A stretch of 64,000 nucleotides of DNA from Paenibacillus sedimenti (lineage in GTDB: Bacteria; Bacillota; Bacilli; Paenibacillales; NBRC-103111): the NCBI RefSeq assembly GCF_014534655.1, contig NZ_JACVVD010000007.1, positions 62,001 to 126,000 on the forward strand, written 5' to 3'. The position numbers were made by a program, and so were the translations under genes. Under the pieces are notes generated by a model, which saw only the letters and a list, made by a program, of their open reading frames with translations, was not told the origin of the DNA and did no database searches. Of this stretch, positions 62,786 to 64,000 are shown in pieces (the stretch's first letter is position 1; the number at the start of each line of letters is the position of its first letter).

Positions 62786-63241
62786 TTACACGTCCTTTTT
62801 AATAGTATCGTTAGTAGTTTCAAAGCGAGCGACTTTGGCTCTTAATTCTTCAACTTCTCTTTGCAAAGCTTTCTTTTCGATGTCTTTCATCATTTCATCA
62901 ATGCTGTTGGTTTTGGCAGCATCGTAAGTCGGAGCTGCGTTATAATTGCCGGCTGCCGGACCTGTGTGGTGAGGTTTGTGAGGCTGCCAACCGCCGCTAT
63001 TGTAGGATTGGCGGCCATATCCGCCGGCATAAGGATCATATGGCGGCTGATCAAAGCCGGGTTCTTTCGGAATGACAACCGCGGCCAGGAAGTAGATGAA
63101 AATGACCGTACCCCCAGTGAAAAATGTCGTAATGACAACCAGCAAGCGTAGCAACGTTGCATCTACATTCATCGTTTCGGCGAGTCCGCCGCATAGACCG
63201 GTAACTTTCTTATCTCTTCGTGAGCGATAAAGTTTGCTCAT
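62786..63241 (-). CDS. PspC-domain protein
   Basis: A 151-residue protein. The N-terminal PspC domain (about 1-60) reads LYRSRRDKKVTGLCGGLAET then MNVDATLLRLLVVITTF with a membrane helix (FTGGTVIFIYFLAAVVIP). A Tyr/Gly/Pro-rich linker (about 65-105) and a C-terminal coiled coil (SIDEMMKDIEKKALQREVEE) follow; the coil could contact PspA. The ATG at 63241 follows AGGAGGGATAACACAATC. Confidence 0.9.
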   Translation of the reverse strand: MSKLYRSRRDKKVTGLCGGLAETMNVDATLLRLLVVITTFFTGGTVIFIYFLAAVVIPKEPGFDQPPYDPYAGGYGRQSYNSGGWQPHKPHHTGPAAGNYNAAPTYDAAKTNSIDEMMKDIEKKALQREVEELRAKVARFETTNDTIKKDV

Positions 63242-63418
63242 GATTGTGTTATCCCTCCTAATTTCACCCCACAAAGTGTCGTTATGCTTCGAAGCTTAGT
63301 CCGTCCGCATCGAGCTTTGCTCGATCGGCGTCTAAACTCACCGCTTAATGTGGTCATGCTCCATCGAGTTACTTCGATAAGAGTTTATACAATACTTTGC
63401 GGGGACCCCAGAATCTCT
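63242..63418. other. Gap between PspA-like genes
   Basis: About 175 bases with a short hairpin TCGAGC-TTTGC-TCGA (about 63309). No gene is seen; the promoter for the pspC-pspA pair may be here. Confidence 0.35.
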
Positions 63419-64000
63419 TTAGCTATTCAATCTTTTGCGTAGTGCTTCCATTTCAGCGTCTACTGCCGGGTTACCGGCCGCATAATAGCTTTCACGGCTC
63501 ATGCGTCTTACATCGCGGAGCGTTCTTGCATGCAGCTCCATATCGGATACGCGCTCCTCCAGGCGGCCGAACATACGCGGTGTCGCATCCTGCGTCACAC
63601 TGCTCATCCGGGCATGCAGCCTTTGCTGCAAGCGGGCGGATTCCATTCGCGCCAGGTAGTAGCTGCGTTTGTCTGCCACTTCTTTGTAATCAGCTTTCAT
63701 TTGCTGCAGCTCTTCATCCAAATCGAGGATGGACTGCTTCGCCTGTTCATACAGCTCGTGATATTGCTCGCTTTTTTCTTCGGCTTGCAGCTTCTCTTGA
63801 AGCACAATCCGCGCCATATGTTCTTCGCCGGCTTTTAAAGCAAGCATCGCTTGATGCTCGCGTTTTTCTTTGGTTTCCAGCGCCGTCAAGTATTGCTGCC
63901 GGAGCGCCGCCGCGTGGCTGACGCATTGCTGGTAAAGCTTCTCGGATTGCTGCAGCTGCTCACGCAGTGCGGATAAATATTGATCAATCAACCGAACCGG
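63419..64000 (-). CDS. PspA/IM30-like protein, 5' end beyond window
   Basis: The last bases read P-V-R-L-I-D-Q-Y, matching the conserved EDPxRLIDQYL of PspA proteins, so the open frame runs off the right edge; the initial 25-30 residues are missing. The visible 194 residues are heptad-rich helices (LRQQYLTALETKEKREHQAM, KSEQYHELYEQAKQSILDLD) and end AEMEALRKRLNS. It is a second PspA paralogue in the same strand cluster. Confidence 0.85.
   Translation of the reverse strand, partial: PVRLIDQYLSALREQLQQSEKLYQQCVSHAAALRQQYLTALETKEKREHQAMLALKAGEEHMARIVLQEKLQAEEKSEQYHELYEQAKQSILDLDEELQQMKADYKEVADKRSYYLARMESARLQQRLHARMSSVTQDATPRMFGRLEERVSDMELHARTLRDVRRMSRESYYAAGNPAVDAEMEALRKRLNS

Overview
The window looks like chromosomal DNA of a Paenibacillus-type, spore-forming Firmicute. 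Supporting signs are purine-rich ribosome-binding sites (AGGAGG), TTG and GTG starts, intrinsic terminators, a SleB-type cortex hydrolase, bacilliredoxin, a CcpA (cre) box, TadA/Flp pili and many Bacillus-like housekeeping proteins. I see no rRNA, tRNA, CRISPR array, phage or insertion sequence. Both edges cut genes: a VOC/glyoxalase protein on the left and a PspA-like protein on the right.

Layout. 0-17 kb is mostly minus strand: a KDG kinase/KDPG aldolase pair, flavin reductase (plus strand), glycerol kinase, a sugar-uptake and GH31 operon behind an AraC regulator, inositol monophosphatase, enoyl-ACP reductase FabI, UV endonuclease, D-Ala-D-Ala ligase and an amidase-domain protein. 18-27 kb holds aconitase, a probably frameshifted membrane gene, SleB, a CDF transporter, an IclR regulator, an alpha/beta hydrolase and a TagO/WecA-type transferase. 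27-45 kb is housekeeping and stress: dGTPase-like protein, FolE with a TetR regulator, HD-GYP proteins (two, far apart), Ogt, QueG, signal peptidase, Mn-SOD, a Crp/Fnr regulator, MutY, cytochrome c, AcpS, NadE, bacilliredoxin and a degenerate Lgt homologue.

The most striking part is 45.9-61.7 kb. Three transcription units each start with a c-di-GMP-I (GEMM) riboswitch followed by an intrinsic terminator: (1) a four-gene glycosyltransferase/methyltransferase operon, (2) a PilB/GspE-type ATPase with an N-terminal c-di-GMP-binding MshEN motif pair plus a response regulator, and (3), on the opposite strand, a complete Tad/Flp pilus operon (DUF192, three Flp pilins, TadV, TadE, TadG-like, CpaB, CpaE, TadA, TadB, TadC). 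Two HD-GYP proteins elsewhere could degrade the same messenger. Together this suggests a local c-di-GMP surface-attachment regulon controlling surface glycan, a motor ATPase and adhesive pili, with the ATPase possibly controlled both at the mRNA and at the protein level.

Other non-coding structure: a dispersed hairpin-rich intergenic repeat with compensatory base changes between copies (15.4 and 36.4 kb, with a fragment at 11.6 kb); identical 5' leader hairpins just before the ribosome-binding sites of two unrelated genes (18.1 and 44.7 kb); a shared GTTTCA-N5-TGAAAC palindrome in the aconitase leader and upstream of the IclR regulator; and a consensus cre box inside a promoter at 24.7 kb. 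The right end carries a PspA-PspC-PspA envelope-stress cluster. All functions are read from sequence by eye; no database search was run.
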